From CAZYVD01 sp964651045 (GTDB taxonomy: Bacteria > Zhuqueibacterota > QNDG01 > DSAB01), in assembly GCA_964651045.1 (NCBI GenBank), contig CAZYVD010000011.1:1-57982 (forward strand): a stretch of 57,982 nucleotides of DNA, given 5' to 3'. The stretch's first letter is position 1. Every line of letters begins with the position of its first letter. The notes beneath the pieces are model-generated. The model was not told the DNA's origin, did no database searches, and worked only from the letters and a program-made list of their open reading frames with translations. This document shows, one piece after another, positions 1-9,288 of this stretch. The position numbers were made by a program, and so were the translations under genes.

Positions 1-1410
1 TTTCTTGAATCTGTTATATATAGAATTGATAAAGAGATTTTAAAGAAGTGTGCAGATCTATTCATAATTGATGACAGCTCCAGAGATGGTACATTTGATA
101 TCGCAAAGAGTATAGAGGAGGACCATCCTCAATATCCCATCCATGTTTTTCAGACCCCTTTCAACAGGGGATATGGCGGAAATCAAAAGCTCGGTTATCT
201 CTACTGTATAAAGCAAAACTATGACATAGTAATTCTTCTTCATGGAGATGGGCAGTATCCACCAGAATATATTCCCAACATCATAGCATCTTTTGAAGAT
301 GAGCCTGATGCCGTATTTGCTTCAAGAATGATAAAAAAGAAGTGGGCCCTTCAGGGTGGTATGCCCCTTTACAAATGGATCGGGAATCAGATTTTAACAT
401 TCATCGAGAACAGGCTGCTCAAGACCAGGCTTTCTGAATTTCACACTGGTTATCGTGCATACAGGGTCGAATCTCTCAAGAAGATCCCGTTCATATTTAA
501 CTCTGATGATTTTCACTTTGATACTGAAATAATAATTCAGGCGGTCGCAATGGGCTGGAAGATAAATGAGATTCCGATTCCAACCCACTATGGAACCGAG
601 AAGTGTCATGTGAGCGGAATGAGGTATGCATGGAATTGTGTAAAGTCAATCATAATCTATAAATTGAATAATCTTGGTCTCTTTTACTCGAGGAATTATG
701 ATTTTCAGCTATTCGAGAACGAAAAGTATCAGTTTAAAAAGAGTCCACGCTCACTTCATCAATATATAATCAAAAATGTTAAGCTTACAAGCAATATGAA
801 TACAATAGAGCTTGGTGCAAATTATGGGATCCTGAGCAGCCAGATCGCAGAGAAGGTTAAGAAACATACTGCCGTCGATATAATCCATCCGACAAAGGCC
901 GGAAAGTCTGAGACAGTTGTACTCGACCTAAATTCACGCTTTTCAGAAAGACTGCCAAAAAAACATTATGATCTCTGCCTTGCGCTGGATGTGATAGAAC
1001 ATTTAGATTCACCCGAGGATTTTTTGAGTCAGGTCTTTGATATTTTAAAAGTGAATGGAAAACTCTACATAAGCACTGCAAACATAGGATATTTACCCGT
1101 GAGGTTTTCACTTCTGCTCGGTCAATTTAATTATGGAAAGCGCGGCATTCTTGATATGACTCACAAGAGACTCTTTACGATAAAAAACTTTAAGAATCTT
1201 ATTCCGCAATATGGTTTTAAAATTGATAAGATAACAGGATTTGCCCCCCCAATCATGGACCTCGTGAGCTCGAAGGGAGTATATGTTTTTATTGAAAAGA
1301 TTCACATATTTCTATCCAGGATCATGCCGAGTGTTTTTGGTTACAACTTTCTTGTTGAGGCAACGAGAATGGAGAGTATTGACGATATCTTAGAAAAGAC
1401 CCTTAGATAG
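1..1410 (+). CDS. Glycosyltransferase family 2 fused to a SAM methyltransferase (5' truncated)
   Basis: The reading frame is open from base 1, so the N-terminus lies outside the window and 469 residues are visible. The first ~220 visible residues look like a DPM1-like GT-A glycosyltransferase, with IIDDSSRDGT (nucleotide-sugar binding), NRGYGGNQ, the HGDGQYPPE metal-binding DxD-type motif and HTGYRAYR. The C-terminal ~210 residues are a class I methyltransferase: IELGANYG is the SAM-binding glycine loop and DLCLALDVIEHLDSPEDF the typical motif of Methyltransf_11/23 proteins. Family knowledge: the first half would transfer a sugar from a nucleotide sugar to a lipid or glycan at the inner membrane; the second would methylate a sugar or lipid. 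It is followed after 15 bp by a membrane glycosyltransferase, which supports a surface polysaccharide or lipid-glycan locus. Donor and acceptor cannot be told from sequence. Both domains are clear. Confidence 0.88.
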   Translation, partial: FLESVIYRIDKEILKKCADLFIIDDSSRDGTFDIAKSIEEDHPQYPIHVFQTPFNRGYGGNQKLGYLYCIKQNYDIVILLHGDGQYPPEYIPNIIASFEDEPDAVFASRMIKKKWALQGGMPLYKWIGNQILTFIENRLLKTRLSEFHTGYRAYRVESLKKIPFIFNSDDFHFDTEIIIQAVAMGWKINEIPIPTHYGTEKCHVSGMRYAWNCVKSIIIYKLNNLGLFYSRNYDFQLFENEKYQFKKSPRSLHQYIIKNVKLTSNMNTIELGANYGILSSQIAEKVKKHTAVDIIHPTKAGKSETVVLDLNSRFSERLPKKHYDLCLALDVIEHLDSPEDFLSQVFDILKVNGKLYISTANIGYLPVRFSLLLGQFNYGKRGILDMTHKRLFTIKNFKNLIPQYGFKIDKITGFAPPIMDLVSSKGVYVFIEKIHIFLSRIMPSVFGYNFLVEATRMESIDDILEKTLR

Positions 1411-1425
1411 TCTGGAGGAAATGAA

Positions 1426-2895
1426 ATGTTAAAGTTTAAAAGTGTAGAAAAGTGGTGGTACAGCGCTTTGCTTGCTTTAATAATTGTATTGAGCGTGCTT
1501 GCAATGGTAAATGGTATTTTTTCAGAATCTCTTCTAATGGATGAGTCCTTCTTTGCTAGAAATCTTGATCAGTTTCCTCAAGGATTCTATATTCAAAGCG
1601 CACCATCTGCGCCTCTGTTTTATGTGACTACATACTGTTTGATATCCATTCTTGGAAATGGTGAATTTGTCTATCGTCTTATTCCAGTAGTAAGCGCAAT
1701 TGCAGGATTGATAATCACTGCACTTTTTATTTCAAAGAGATTCTCAAAATTTGTCTCTCTTGTGGCTGTTTTTTTATTGAGCACCAGCACAGTTTTTGTT
1801 CACTATGCAGGGTATGCACATCCATATACTACTGACTTTTTCTGTTCGATCCTGCTGCTATATCTGGTCTTGAAATATTATGAAAATCCTTCACAAAAGA
1901 GATGGCTCATCATAGTAGGAGTATCGATAATTTCTCTGCTGTTCAGCTTTACCGCATTCTTTGTGGTTGCTTCTTTTGGATTGTTTGTTTTTTCATGCGA
2001 CATTCTGAACGGCAGATCAAAGGATTTAGTAAGAAAGCTATTTAGTGCCCTACCGCTGATAGTAGTAATGGTGCTTCTAATAATATTTGTTTATACGAGG
2101 CATACTGCTGACAGGACCGACATGTGGTACTGGAATAGATATTTTCCTGCTGGGGTCGGACCACTGGCCATAATAAAGTTTTTCTATCGCAACACGATAA
2201 GTCTGCTCGGATATTTTTTCTGGAATAGTCAGAACGGCCTCATCGGACTCTTCTTAGTCATTCTTGGAACTGCCTATTTTATTGGTAAGAAGAAATTTAA
2301 ACTCTGTGCTCTATGCTGGTTTCCAATCATTGTCACATTGATTGCTTCTTTTTTGCAGAAGTGGCCTTACGGCCCTGTGCGTACGATGCTCTTCAGCATG
2401 GTTTTCTTTTTAATCTTGATCGGCGGAGGTCTTGAGTTGATATGGCAGCGTGTGAACAGTCATTTTCCACGAATAGCAGTGGCTGCTGCTTTAGTTGTAC
2501 TCGTGCTTCCGCAGTCGTGGACATTGAAGCAGGGATTTGTAAAAATTCACGATTCACATGAGGCTTTCAGAACCATGTCGGAAGGTATCAGAACCGACAT
2601 TGAGAAAAACGATCGGTTTCTTGTCTACTATGGTGCAGAGACACGATTCAGATACTATTTTCATGAATATGTTGACAGAGCGGTTTTTCAGGACTGGAAG
2701 TGTAGAGAGAATCCTGAGCTTCTTGCAGAGTTTGTGAGGAAAAATCTTAAGGGAGGAAGAGGAAGATTCTGGATGATCTTTTCTACAGCAAAAAAGACCG
2801 AGGAGGATGTAATGATTTCTGCTGCACAGGAGTATGCTACTCTGGTAAAAAAGTATACTTTCCCTGGATGCAGCGCATTTCTCTTTAACCAATAG
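1426..2895 (+). CDS. Membrane glycosyltransferase, GT39/PMT-like
   Basis: This 489-residue protein has about ten hydrophobic segments through residue ~365 and a soluble C-terminal tail. An acidic DE pair at residues 39-40 (SLLMDESFFARNL), just after the first membrane segment, matches the catalytic acidic position of GT-C enzymes such as PMT and ArnT, which use polyprenyl-phosphate sugars outside the inner membrane. The start is the ATG seven bases after TGGAGG; an ATG five bases earlier opens only a three-codon frame. It lies 15 bp behind the GT2-methyltransferase gene and 22 bp before ligA. A plausible pairing, inferred, is that the GT2 half of the upstream protein charges the polyprenyl carrier and this enzyme transfers the sugar. 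Family assignment is by topology and motif; the acceptor is unknown. Confidence 0.72.
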   Translation: MLKFKSVEKWWYSALLALIIVLSVLAMVNGIFSESLLMDESFFARNLDQFPQGFYIQSAPSAPLFYVTTYCLISILGNGEFVYRLIPVVSAIAGLIITALFISKRFSKFVSLVAVFLLSTSTVFVHYAGYAHPYTTDFFCSILLLYLVLKYYENPSQKRWLIIVGVSIISLLFSFTAFFVVASFGLFVFSCDILNGRSKDLVRKLFSALPLIVVMVLLIIFVYTRHTADRTDMWYWNRYFPAGVGPLAIIKFFYRNTISLLGYFFWNSQNGLIGLFLVILGTAYFIGKKKFKLCALCWFPIIVTLIASFLQKWPYGPVRTMLFSMVFFLILIGGGLELIWQRVNSHFPRIAVAAALVVLVLPQSWTLKQGFVKIHDSHEAFRTMSEGIRTDIEKNDRFLVYYGAETRFRYYFHEYVDRAVFQDWKCRENPELLAEFVRKNLKGGRGRFWMIFSTAKKTEEDVMISAAQEYATLVKKYTFPGCSAFLFNQ

Positions 2896-2917
2896 GATTT
2901 ATATTGTTGGGGGGAGT

Positions 2918-4981
2918 ATGAAAGAAATCAAAGATAGAATAGAGGAGCTCCGCAGGAAGATAAGAGAGCATGACTATCGTTACTATGTATTAAATGAACC
3001 GACAATCTCTGATTATGAATATGACATGTTGATGTCTGAACTTGCTACGATTGAGAAAAAACATCCAGAACTGGTCACACCAGATTCGCCGACACAACGT
3101 GTTAGTGGAGAGCCCGTAAAAGAATTTCCAACTGTCAGGCACGATGTTCCTATGCTGAGCCTTGGGAACACCTATTCTGAGGAGGAGCTCTATGATTTTG
3201 AAAAGAGACTTCATAATTTTCTGCCTGGAGAGGAATTTGAATATGTAACAGAGTTAAAATTCGACGGAATTGCAGTGAGTCTGGTTTATCGAGATGGATT
3301 TCTTAAGAGGGGTGCAACAAGGGGTGATGGTCAAAGAGGCGATGATATAACAAATAATTTGAAGACTATCAGATCGATACCGCTGAGGCTAATTGAAAGG
3401 AAAGACCTTCCCAGTAATGTAGAAGTGAGGGGTGAGGTAATAATGACAAGAGATGGATTCGAAAAATTGAATGCGCGACAGGAACAGATGGGAGAGAAGA
3501 TATTTGCAAATCCCAGAAATGCTACTGCAGGAACTTTAAAACAGCAAGATCCACGGATTGTGTCATCGAGGCCTCTGGAGTTTTTTGCCTATTTTCTCAG
3601 GCTTCTTGATGAGGCGGATATTGATAGACTGAAGATTGATACACATTTCGACTCGCTTCATCTCCTAAGAGAGATGGGATTTCCTGTGAGCAGACACATA
3701 AGGCTTTGCAGGTCGATGTGGGAGGTCATCGATTTTTGTAATATCTGGGAAGAGAAGAGAGATACGATTCCATACGACATAGATGGTGTTGTGATAAAGG
3801 TCAACTCGCTGATACAGCAGAGAGAACTCGGCTGTACCGCAAAGAGTCCCAGATGGGCGATAGCATTCAAGTTTAAGGCACGTCAGGCAACAACGGTTCT
3901 AAAGGAAATTCACCTTCAGGTAGGAAGAACCGGTACAGTGACTCCGGTAGCAGTACTTGAACCAGTATTTCTTGCAGGATCAACAATAAGCAGGGCAACT
4001 CTGCACAATGAGGATGAGATAAGAAGAAAAGACATTAGAGTCGGTGACACTGTACTGATCGAGAAGGGTGGAGATGTAATTCCAAAGATAGTAAAGGTTA
4101 TAAAAGAGAAGAGACCGAAAGGTTCTACGCCATTTAAGATGCCGGATAGATGTCCAATTTGTAACACACAACTTGTCAGGATAGAGGGAGAGTCTGCCAT
4201 AAGATGTGAAAATATTGCCTGTCCTGCACAGATACACAGACGCATAGAACATTTTGCCTCAAGAGATGCAATGGACATAGAAGGACTCGGTGAAGCACTT
4301 GTTCATCAGCTCATAGAACACAACATGGTTTCGGATTATGGTGATCTATATTTTCTAAAAAAGGAAGAATTGGCCTCGTTGGAGAAGATGGGTGATAAGA
4401 GCGCCAGTAATCTACTGGAGAGTCTGGAGGAGAGCAAGAGCAGACCCCTGGATCGCATTATATTCGGCCTTGGAATCAGATATGTAGGAGCAAGGGCGGC
4501 ATCTCTACTGGCCGACAGATTCGAATCTATAGACAGGTTGAGAGAAGCATCAGTAAATGAGATTGAGAATATAGAGGGTATCGGTCCTACAATAGCAGAC
4601 AGCGTTGTTAAATTTTTCAGACAGGACTCCAACATCAAGGTAATAGAAAAACTGAGGAAGGCCGGTGTACGTATGGAGGAGAAGAGAAGAAAGGCAGAAC
4701 CTGGCATCTTCTCTGGGAAAACATTTGTACTAACAGGAGCATTGAGTAAATTTACACGTGAAGGTGCAACAAGGCTCATTGAGTCTGAGGGTGGAAGGGT
4801 GAGCTCCAGTGTGAGTCGCAATACAGATTATGTTGTTGTAGGTTCAAATCCGGGTTCCAAGTACAGAAAGGCACTGGATCTAGGAGTAAGAGTGCTGGAT
4901 GAAGATACATTTTTAAGCATGATAGAGAGGGCGAAAAAGAAGCCCTTTCCAAAAGTAGATCAAATGGAGATGGATATTTAG
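2918..4981 (+). CDS. ligA: NAD-dependent DNA ligase LigA
   Basis: LigA seals nicks in replication and repair using NAD. The 687 residues match the usual bacterial length and carry every expected part: the Ia domain with YRYYVLNEPTISDYEYD near residues 20-37, the adenylated lysine K114 in the motif TELKFDGIAV, the nucleotide-binding RGDGQRGDDIT, the OB-fold motif around VGRTGTVTPVAVLEPV, a four-cysteine zinc finger (CPIC...C....C) near 410-437, helix-hairpin-helix repeats near 440-590 and a C-terminal BRCT domain from about 599 (GKTFVLTGAL). The start follows GGGGGAG closely. The following aminotransferase begins 10 bp after its stop, so the genes are probably co-transcribed although functionally unrelated. 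LigA is a bacterial marker, which excludes an archaeal source for this scaffold. Confidence 0.98.
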   Translation: MKEIKDRIEELRRKIREHDYRYYVLNEPTISDYEYDMLMSELATIEKKHPELVTPDSPTQRVSGEPVKEFPTVRHDVPMLSLGNTYSEEELYDFEKRLHNFLPGEEFEYVTELKFDGIAVSLVYRDGFLKRGATRGDGQRGDDITNNLKTIRSIPLRLIERKDLPSNVEVRGEVIMTRDGFEKLNARQEQMGEKIFANPRNATAGTLKQQDPRIVSSRPLEFFAYFLRLLDEADIDRLKIDTHFDSLHLLREMGFPVSRHIRLCRSMWEVIDFCNIWEEKRDTIPYDIDGVVIKVNSLIQQRELGCTAKSPRWAIAFKFKARQATTVLKEIHLQVGRTGTVTPVAVLEPVFLAGSTISRATLHNEDEIRRKDIRVGDTVLIEKGGDVIPKIVKVIKEKRPKGSTPFKMPDRCPICNTQLVRIEGESAIRCENIACPAQIHRRIEHFASRDAMDIEGLGEALVHQLIEHNMVSDYGDLYFLKKEELASLEKMGDKSASNLLESLEESKSRPLDRIIFGLGIRYVGARAASLLADRFESIDRLREASVNEIENIEGIGPTIADSVVKFFRQDSNIKVIEKLRKAGVRMEEKRRKAEPGIFSGKTFVLTGALSKFTREGATRLIESEGGRVSSSVSRNTDYVVVGSNPGSKYRKALDLGVRVLDEDTFLSMIERAKKKPFPKVDQMEMDI

Positions 4982-4991
4982 CTTATCGATC

Positions 4992-6164
4992 ATGAGCGAT
5001 TATCTAAGAATTCAGAAGGCCCACGAGTTTAATGTGTATCGCAAGAGAGATCTCGTACTGGTCAGGGCAAAGGGGACAAGGGTATGGGACGATAAGGGTA
5101 GAGAGTACATAGACTGTGTTACAGGAATGGGAGTGGCAAGTTTAGGTCATTGCCATGACAGAGTGGCTGAGGCAATATCGAAGCAGAGCCGTGTACTTAC
5201 CTCCTGCTCCAATTTTTTCATCAATGATGTATCGAGTCTTCTCTATGAGAGGCTTACATCGCTTGCACCATCTGGTTTGGACAGGGTATTCTTTTGTAAC
5301 TCTGGAACCGAGAGTGTGGAGGCGGCAATTAAGTTTGCAAGGTTTACCACCAGGAAAAAGGATTTTATATGCGCAGAGGGTGGATATCATGGCAGAACGC
5401 TGGGAGCCCTGAGTGCTACATACAGGCCGGAATATCGCAAGGATTTTGAGCCTCTCGTGCCTGGATTCAAATTTGTACCCTTTAATGATTATGAGGCCAT
5501 AGAGTCGTCTGTGAATTCTGATACTGCTGGTATAATACTTGAGATTGTGCAGGGCGAGGGCGGAGTAAATATTGGTGAGAGGGAATATTTTAAAAGCGTG
5601 GAGAAATTATGCGATGAGAGAGGAATTATTTTAATAATCGATGAGGTCCAGACGGGTCTATGCAGGACAGGAAAGATGTTTGGGTGTGAGCATTTTGACC
5701 TCAAACCTGATATTCTGTGTCTGGCCAAGTCGCTTGGAGGAGGAGTTCCCATGGGCGCCACTCTGTGCAACCGGCGAATAGAAAGTCCTGTTGGAAGGCA
5801 TGGTTCGACCTTTGGTGGTAATCCTCTTGCGTGTGCAGCTTCTCTGGCGGTTCTAAATACAATGGTCGATGAGCATCTTGACATACAGGCAAAGGAGAAG
5901 GGTGACTATTTCTATGAAAATATTTATTCCGAGATTCGTCATGAAATTGTTGAGCTGCGCAGTCTCGGTCTATTGATAGGGATCGAATTGAGGCAGAATG
6001 TCAAACCTCTTATTATGGAGCTTCAAGAGAGGGGAATACTCGTTCTTTCTGCAGGCCCAAATGTAATCAGACTTCTGCCTCCCATTACCATAGAGTACGA
6101 TGAGTTAGATAAGGTCATTGAAAACATGATTAGTGTGATTAAAAACCATAGTAAGGATATATAA
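4992..6164 (+). CDS. Class III PLP aminotransferase, LysJ/ArgD type
   Basis: The 390 residues form a fold-type I, class III aminotransferase. Visible features are NSGTES (PLP phosphate binding, ~103-108), GYHGRT (~131-136), the IIDEVQTG motif with D217, and the Schiff-base lysine K246 in LAKSLGGGVPMGA. The N-terminal text (VYRKRDLVLVRAKGTRVWDDKG...YIDCVTGMGVASLGH) resembles, from memory, Thermus LysJ, which acts on [LysW]-aminoadipate semialdehyde, more than enterobacterial ArgD. It could thus serve lysine synthesis by the aminoadipate route, arginine synthesis as acetylornithine aminotransferase, or both. No other lys or arg genes are in the window, so the substrate is open. There are 10 bp from ligA and 2 bp to ispG, indicating one operon. 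Confidence 0.85.
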   Translation: MSDYLRIQKAHEFNVYRKRDLVLVRAKGTRVWDDKGREYIDCVTGMGVASLGHCHDRVAEAISKQSRVLTSCSNFFINDVSSLLYERLTSLAPSGLDRVFFCNSGTESVEAAIKFARFTTRKKDFICAEGGYHGRTLGALSATYRPEYRKDFEPLVPGFKFVPFNDYEAIESSVNSDTAGIILEIVQGEGGVNIGEREYFKSVEKLCDERGIILIIDEVQTGLCRTGKMFGCEHFDLKPDILCLAKSLGGGVPMGATLCNRRIESPVGRHGSTFGGNPLACAASLAVLNTMVDEHLDIQAKEKGDYFYENIYSEIRHEIVELRSLGLLIGIELRQNVKPLIMELQERGILVLSAGPNVIRLLPPITIEYDELDKVIENMISVIKNHSKDI

Positions 6165-6166
6165 TC

Positions 6167-7237
6167 TTGCATTCTATTCACAGGAAGAAAACAAGGAAGG
6201 TAAGGGTTGGGGATGTTTATATTGGCGGGGATTCGCCAATATCTGTTCAGTCAATGACAAACACGAAGACAGAAGATGTCTCTGCTACGGTGGAACAGAT
6301 TAAAAGGCTCGAAGCAGCAGGCTGTGAAATCGTAAGAGTTGCAGTACCAACCTTTGATGCAGCAGATGCAATAGAGAGGATCAAGAGAGAGATCAGGATC
6401 CCACTTGTAGCGGATATTCACTTTGATTTTCGTCTTGCTCTAAAGGCAATCGAGAAGGGAGCAGACAAGGTAAGAATAAATCCTGGAAACATTGGATCAA
6501 AGGAGCGGATAAGAGAGGTTCTCGAGAAGGCGGCCGAGAGATCGATTCCAATAAGAATTGGTGTTAATTCTGGTTCTCTTGAAAAGGACATCCTTAAGAA
6601 ATCAGGAAGGGTTACAGCCTCTGGATTGGTGGAGAGTGCTTTGAGACACATAGAGATTTGTGAGGATTTTCGATTCACCGATATTGTTGTTTCCATAAAA
6701 TCTTCTGATATTCCGATGATGTTAGAGGCCAACAGAATCCTGTCAGAGAGAGTAGATTATCCGATCCACCTGGGAGTGACCGAGGCTGGAACTCCGTCAA
6801 GGGGTATCTTGCGATCTGCCGTTGGAATTGGTGCGCTGCTTTGTGAGGGAATAGGAGATACAATACGGGTTTCATTAACAGGTGATCCAGTAGATGAGGT
6901 TCTGGCTGGTTTTGATATTCTGAATTCGTGTAACTTGCGCAAGAAGGGGCTGACAATTATCTCGTGTCCTACATGCGGCCGTACAAGAATGAATATTGTA
7001 GAGATTGTAGAAAATGTAGAATCCAGACTAAAGGGTTTGCAAAAAACCATTACAGTGGCCATAATGGGATGTGAGGTAAATGGGCCGGGTGAGGCTCGTG
7101 AGGCAGATATTGGAATCGCATGTGGAAAGGGATATGCACTTCTCTTTAAAAAGGGAAGCGTTGTTAGAAAAATTAAGGCCACCGATATTGTCTCTATACT
7201 TGTTGATGAGGTTAAAAGATGGAGTGATGATGAGTAG
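6167..7237 (+). CDS. ispG: 4-hydroxy-3-methylbut-2-enyl diphosphate synthase IspG
   Basis: IspG (GcpE) reductively opens MEcPP to HMBPP in the MEP isoprenoid pathway, using a [4Fe-4S] cluster. The protein is 356 residues, normal for the short two-domain bacterial form. The TIM barrel shows SPISVQSMTNT and ADIHFD; the C-terminal domain has the cluster cysteines C267 and C270 (SCPTCGRT) and C302 with the conserved GCEVNGPGEA stretch. The start is a TTG two bases after the previous stop, preceded by AAGGAT; no ATG fits and the protein begins where the family does. The next gene begins inside its last codons, so translation is coupled. Confidence 0.97.
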   Translation: MHSIHRKKTRKVRVGDVYIGGDSPISVQSMTNTKTEDVSATVEQIKRLEAAGCEIVRVAVPTFDAADAIERIKREIRIPLVADIHFDFRLALKAIEKGADKVRINPGNIGSKERIREVLEKAAERSIPIRIGVNSGSLEKDILKKSGRVTASGLVESALRHIEICEDFRFTDIVVSIKSSDIPMMLEANRILSERVDYPIHLGVTEAGTPSRGILRSAVGIGALLCEGIGDTIRVSLTGDPVDEVLAGFDILNSCNLRKKGLTIISCPTCGRTRMNIVEIVENVESRLKGLQKTITVAIMGCEVNGPGEAREADIGIACGKGYALLFKKGSVVRKIKATDIVSILVDEVKRWSDDE

Positions 7238-9278
7238 ATTTCGATTCAACAGAACTCTAATATGTTTTATGGTTATTGGGATGGGATTTACCCCGATCTG
7301 TCTTCATGGTGAAGACTACATCTGGCCAACGGATGCGAGTCGTATAATGACTTCATCATTCGGAGAATACCGTCCAGGCCATATTCATGCTGGATTGGAT
7401 ATTAAGACCTGGGCAAAGGAAGGATACAGGATATTTGCAATAGGTGATGGTTCGATTGTAAGGCTTCAGATATCCACTTATGGATATGGAAGGGCGCTGT
7501 TTTTACGGCTCGACAATAATCAGACCGTGGTTTATGCCCATCTGTCTTGTTTTGCAGATTCGCTTGAGAGATTGATAAATAGGGAACAGATTAGAGAAGG
7601 GAGATTCAGGGTTACAAAGGTAATTGAACCTGGAATATTGAGGGTGAAAAAGGGCAAACTTCTTGGATACACAGGATCGAGTGGAAATGGTGTGCCTCAT
7701 CTACATTTTGAGATTCGTGACTCTCTTGACAGGCCATTCAATCCTCTGTTTCTTAGATTTCAGGTCGAGGATAAGGAGTCACCGGTTGTAAAGGCAATAG
7801 CAGTCTCGCCTCTTAGTCCTGGTTCACATGTAGATGGTGATTTTATGCCCAAGGTAGTCAGTGTAACAAAGAATCAGAATGGTATCTATATGGTGAATGA
7901 TACATTAGAGGTATGGGGGAGAATAGGAATCGCAGTATCTGCCTTTGATGTTGCGGTTAGGGGCTGGAACCGATTTTCACCCTACAGGCTTAATCTGTCG
8001 CTTGATGACAGTCTCATTTTCACTGTTCAATACGATTATTTTGATTCTCGCTTTACTCATCATGTTGATCTTGACAGAGATTATCGTCTATATAAATGGA
8101 AATTGGGACTATTTCAGAAACTTTATCTTGATAAGGGCAATGAGCTTCCCTTTTATAAACCCGATAATAAAGGGGCAGGTGAGATATTCTGTATCAAGGA
8201 AACAACCCATGTGTTTAAAATCGAAGTATCCGATTTTTTCGGAAACAGATCGGAAGTAAGGGGGGTATTGAAGTCTGTTCCTCTCTCGAAAGTCAGAGCA
8301 CAGCGGATAGCCACATATTTTTCTGATCCTGAAACTAGTATTGATAACGACTCATTGCCAGACATTGAAGTTGAGAAGTTTTTTATTGATGATGTTGTAC
8401 GATTTTACATTCATTCAGATTGTGATCTGAATAGGCTCCCGATCCTGTCTGTTAGTCTTGACTCTGATGAAGGCAGTATAATTGATCTTGTCCCACTCAA
8501 CAGAAAAGAGTTTGTTGGATCTTTTTATATTCGGGACAGGTTTGCAAAGAGTCTAACATCTGAGCTGTACTGGGGTCCTTTTTCTGGAAAGAACCTGAAG
8601 AAAAGGGACCTTTTAAGGATATTTCCACTCTCTCCAGTAGAGAAAAGTTATATTCTTTCACCCGATTCTTTATGCTGGGTGACATTTTTTCCTGGTTCTC
8701 TCTACAGAGAAGAATTTGGAAGATCCGAGGTGGATGAACTTGACTGCACGGCAAATGTAATAGATCGCAGTTATACATTTTATCCGGTCGATGTTCCTCT
8801 TAAGAGCAGTGTTTTGATATCTACATTTTTGATCTCTTCCAAAGACAGCAGAAAGAGAATTGGAATATATAAAATAGACGATGAAGGCAGGCCCCATTTT
8901 CAGGGCAGCAAATACAGAAAAGGGATTCTTTCTGCCTGGACAACAAGCCTTGGAACTTTTACTGTTCTGCAGGATACTGTGAAGCCAGAGATACTGTATG
9001 TACATCCTGATTCTGGAGCGGTAATATCGGATTCGTGTCCTTTAATCGAGGTTGGTTTCATCGATACACTTTCTGGAGTGGCTGGTGAAGAAAATTATAT
9101 TATAAAACTCGATGGCATACCATTGATCATTGAATATGAACATTACAGAGAGAGAGGAATTCACAAGATTAGTGAGCCACTCTCTCAGGGCAAACATCAA
9201 CTTGATATTATGATAAGAGATCGAGCAGGAAATGTTGCACAGCGGAGATCAATATTCATTATAAGTTCTAAGAAGTGA
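7230..9278 (+). CDS. Exported M23-family metallopeptidase
   Basis: A 682-residue secreted protein with a signal peptide (basic RFRFNR, hydrophobic core, cleavage near residue 27). The N-terminal ~170 residues are an M23/LytM zinc endopeptidase: ligands H53 and D57 in GHIHAGLD, H104, and H157-L-H159 in PHLHFE. Such enzymes cut peptidoglycan cross-links or act as divisome regulators. The remaining ~500 residues look like beta-sandwich or Ig-like modules of unknown role. Two adjacent ATG codons exist at 7227 and 7230; the second has GGAG five bases upstream. The frame is open further upstream inside ispG, but the signal peptide fixes the start here. It overlaps the ispG stop by 8 bp. All zinc ligands are present, so it should be active. 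Confidence 0.88.
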   Translation: MSRFRFNRTLICFMVIGMGFTPICLHGEDYIWPTDASRIMTSSFGEYRPGHIHAGLDIKTWAKEGYRIFAIGDGSIVRLQISTYGYGRALFLRLDNNQTVVYAHLSCFADSLERLINREQIREGRFRVTKVIEPGILRVKKGKLLGYTGSSGNGVPHLHFEIRDSLDRPFNPLFLRFQVEDKESPVVKAIAVSPLSPGSHVDGDFMPKVVSVTKNQNGIYMVNDTLEVWGRIGIAVSAFDVAVRGWNRFSPYRLNLSLDDSLIFTVQYDYFDSRFTHHVDLDRDYRLYKWKLGLFQKLYLDKGNELPFYKPDNKGAGEIFCIKETTHVFKIEVSDFFGNRSEVRGVLKSVPLSKVRAQRIATYFSDPETSIDNDSLPDIEVEKFFIDDVVRFYIHSDCDLNRLPILSVSLDSDEGSIIDLVPLNRKEFVGSFYIRDRFAKSLTSELYWGPFSGKNLKKRDLLRIFPLSPVEKSYILSPDSLCWVTFFPGSLYREEFGRSEVDELDCTANVIDRSYTFYPVDVPLKSSVLISTFLISSKDSRKRIGIYKIDDEGRPHFQGSKYRKGILSAWTTSLGTFTVLQDTVKPEILYVHPDSGAVISDSCPLIEVGFIDTLSGVAGEENYIIKLDGIPLIIEYEHYRERGIHKISEPLSQGKHQLDIMIRDRAGNVAQRRSIFIISSKK

Positions 9279-9288
9279 CAGGGTCACT

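Noticed and set aside
4336..4821. Long antisense frames inside ligA, hypF, ispG and other genes
   Set aside because: They are mirror frames of clear genes with conserved motifs on the other strand and have no ribosome-binding sites or family features.
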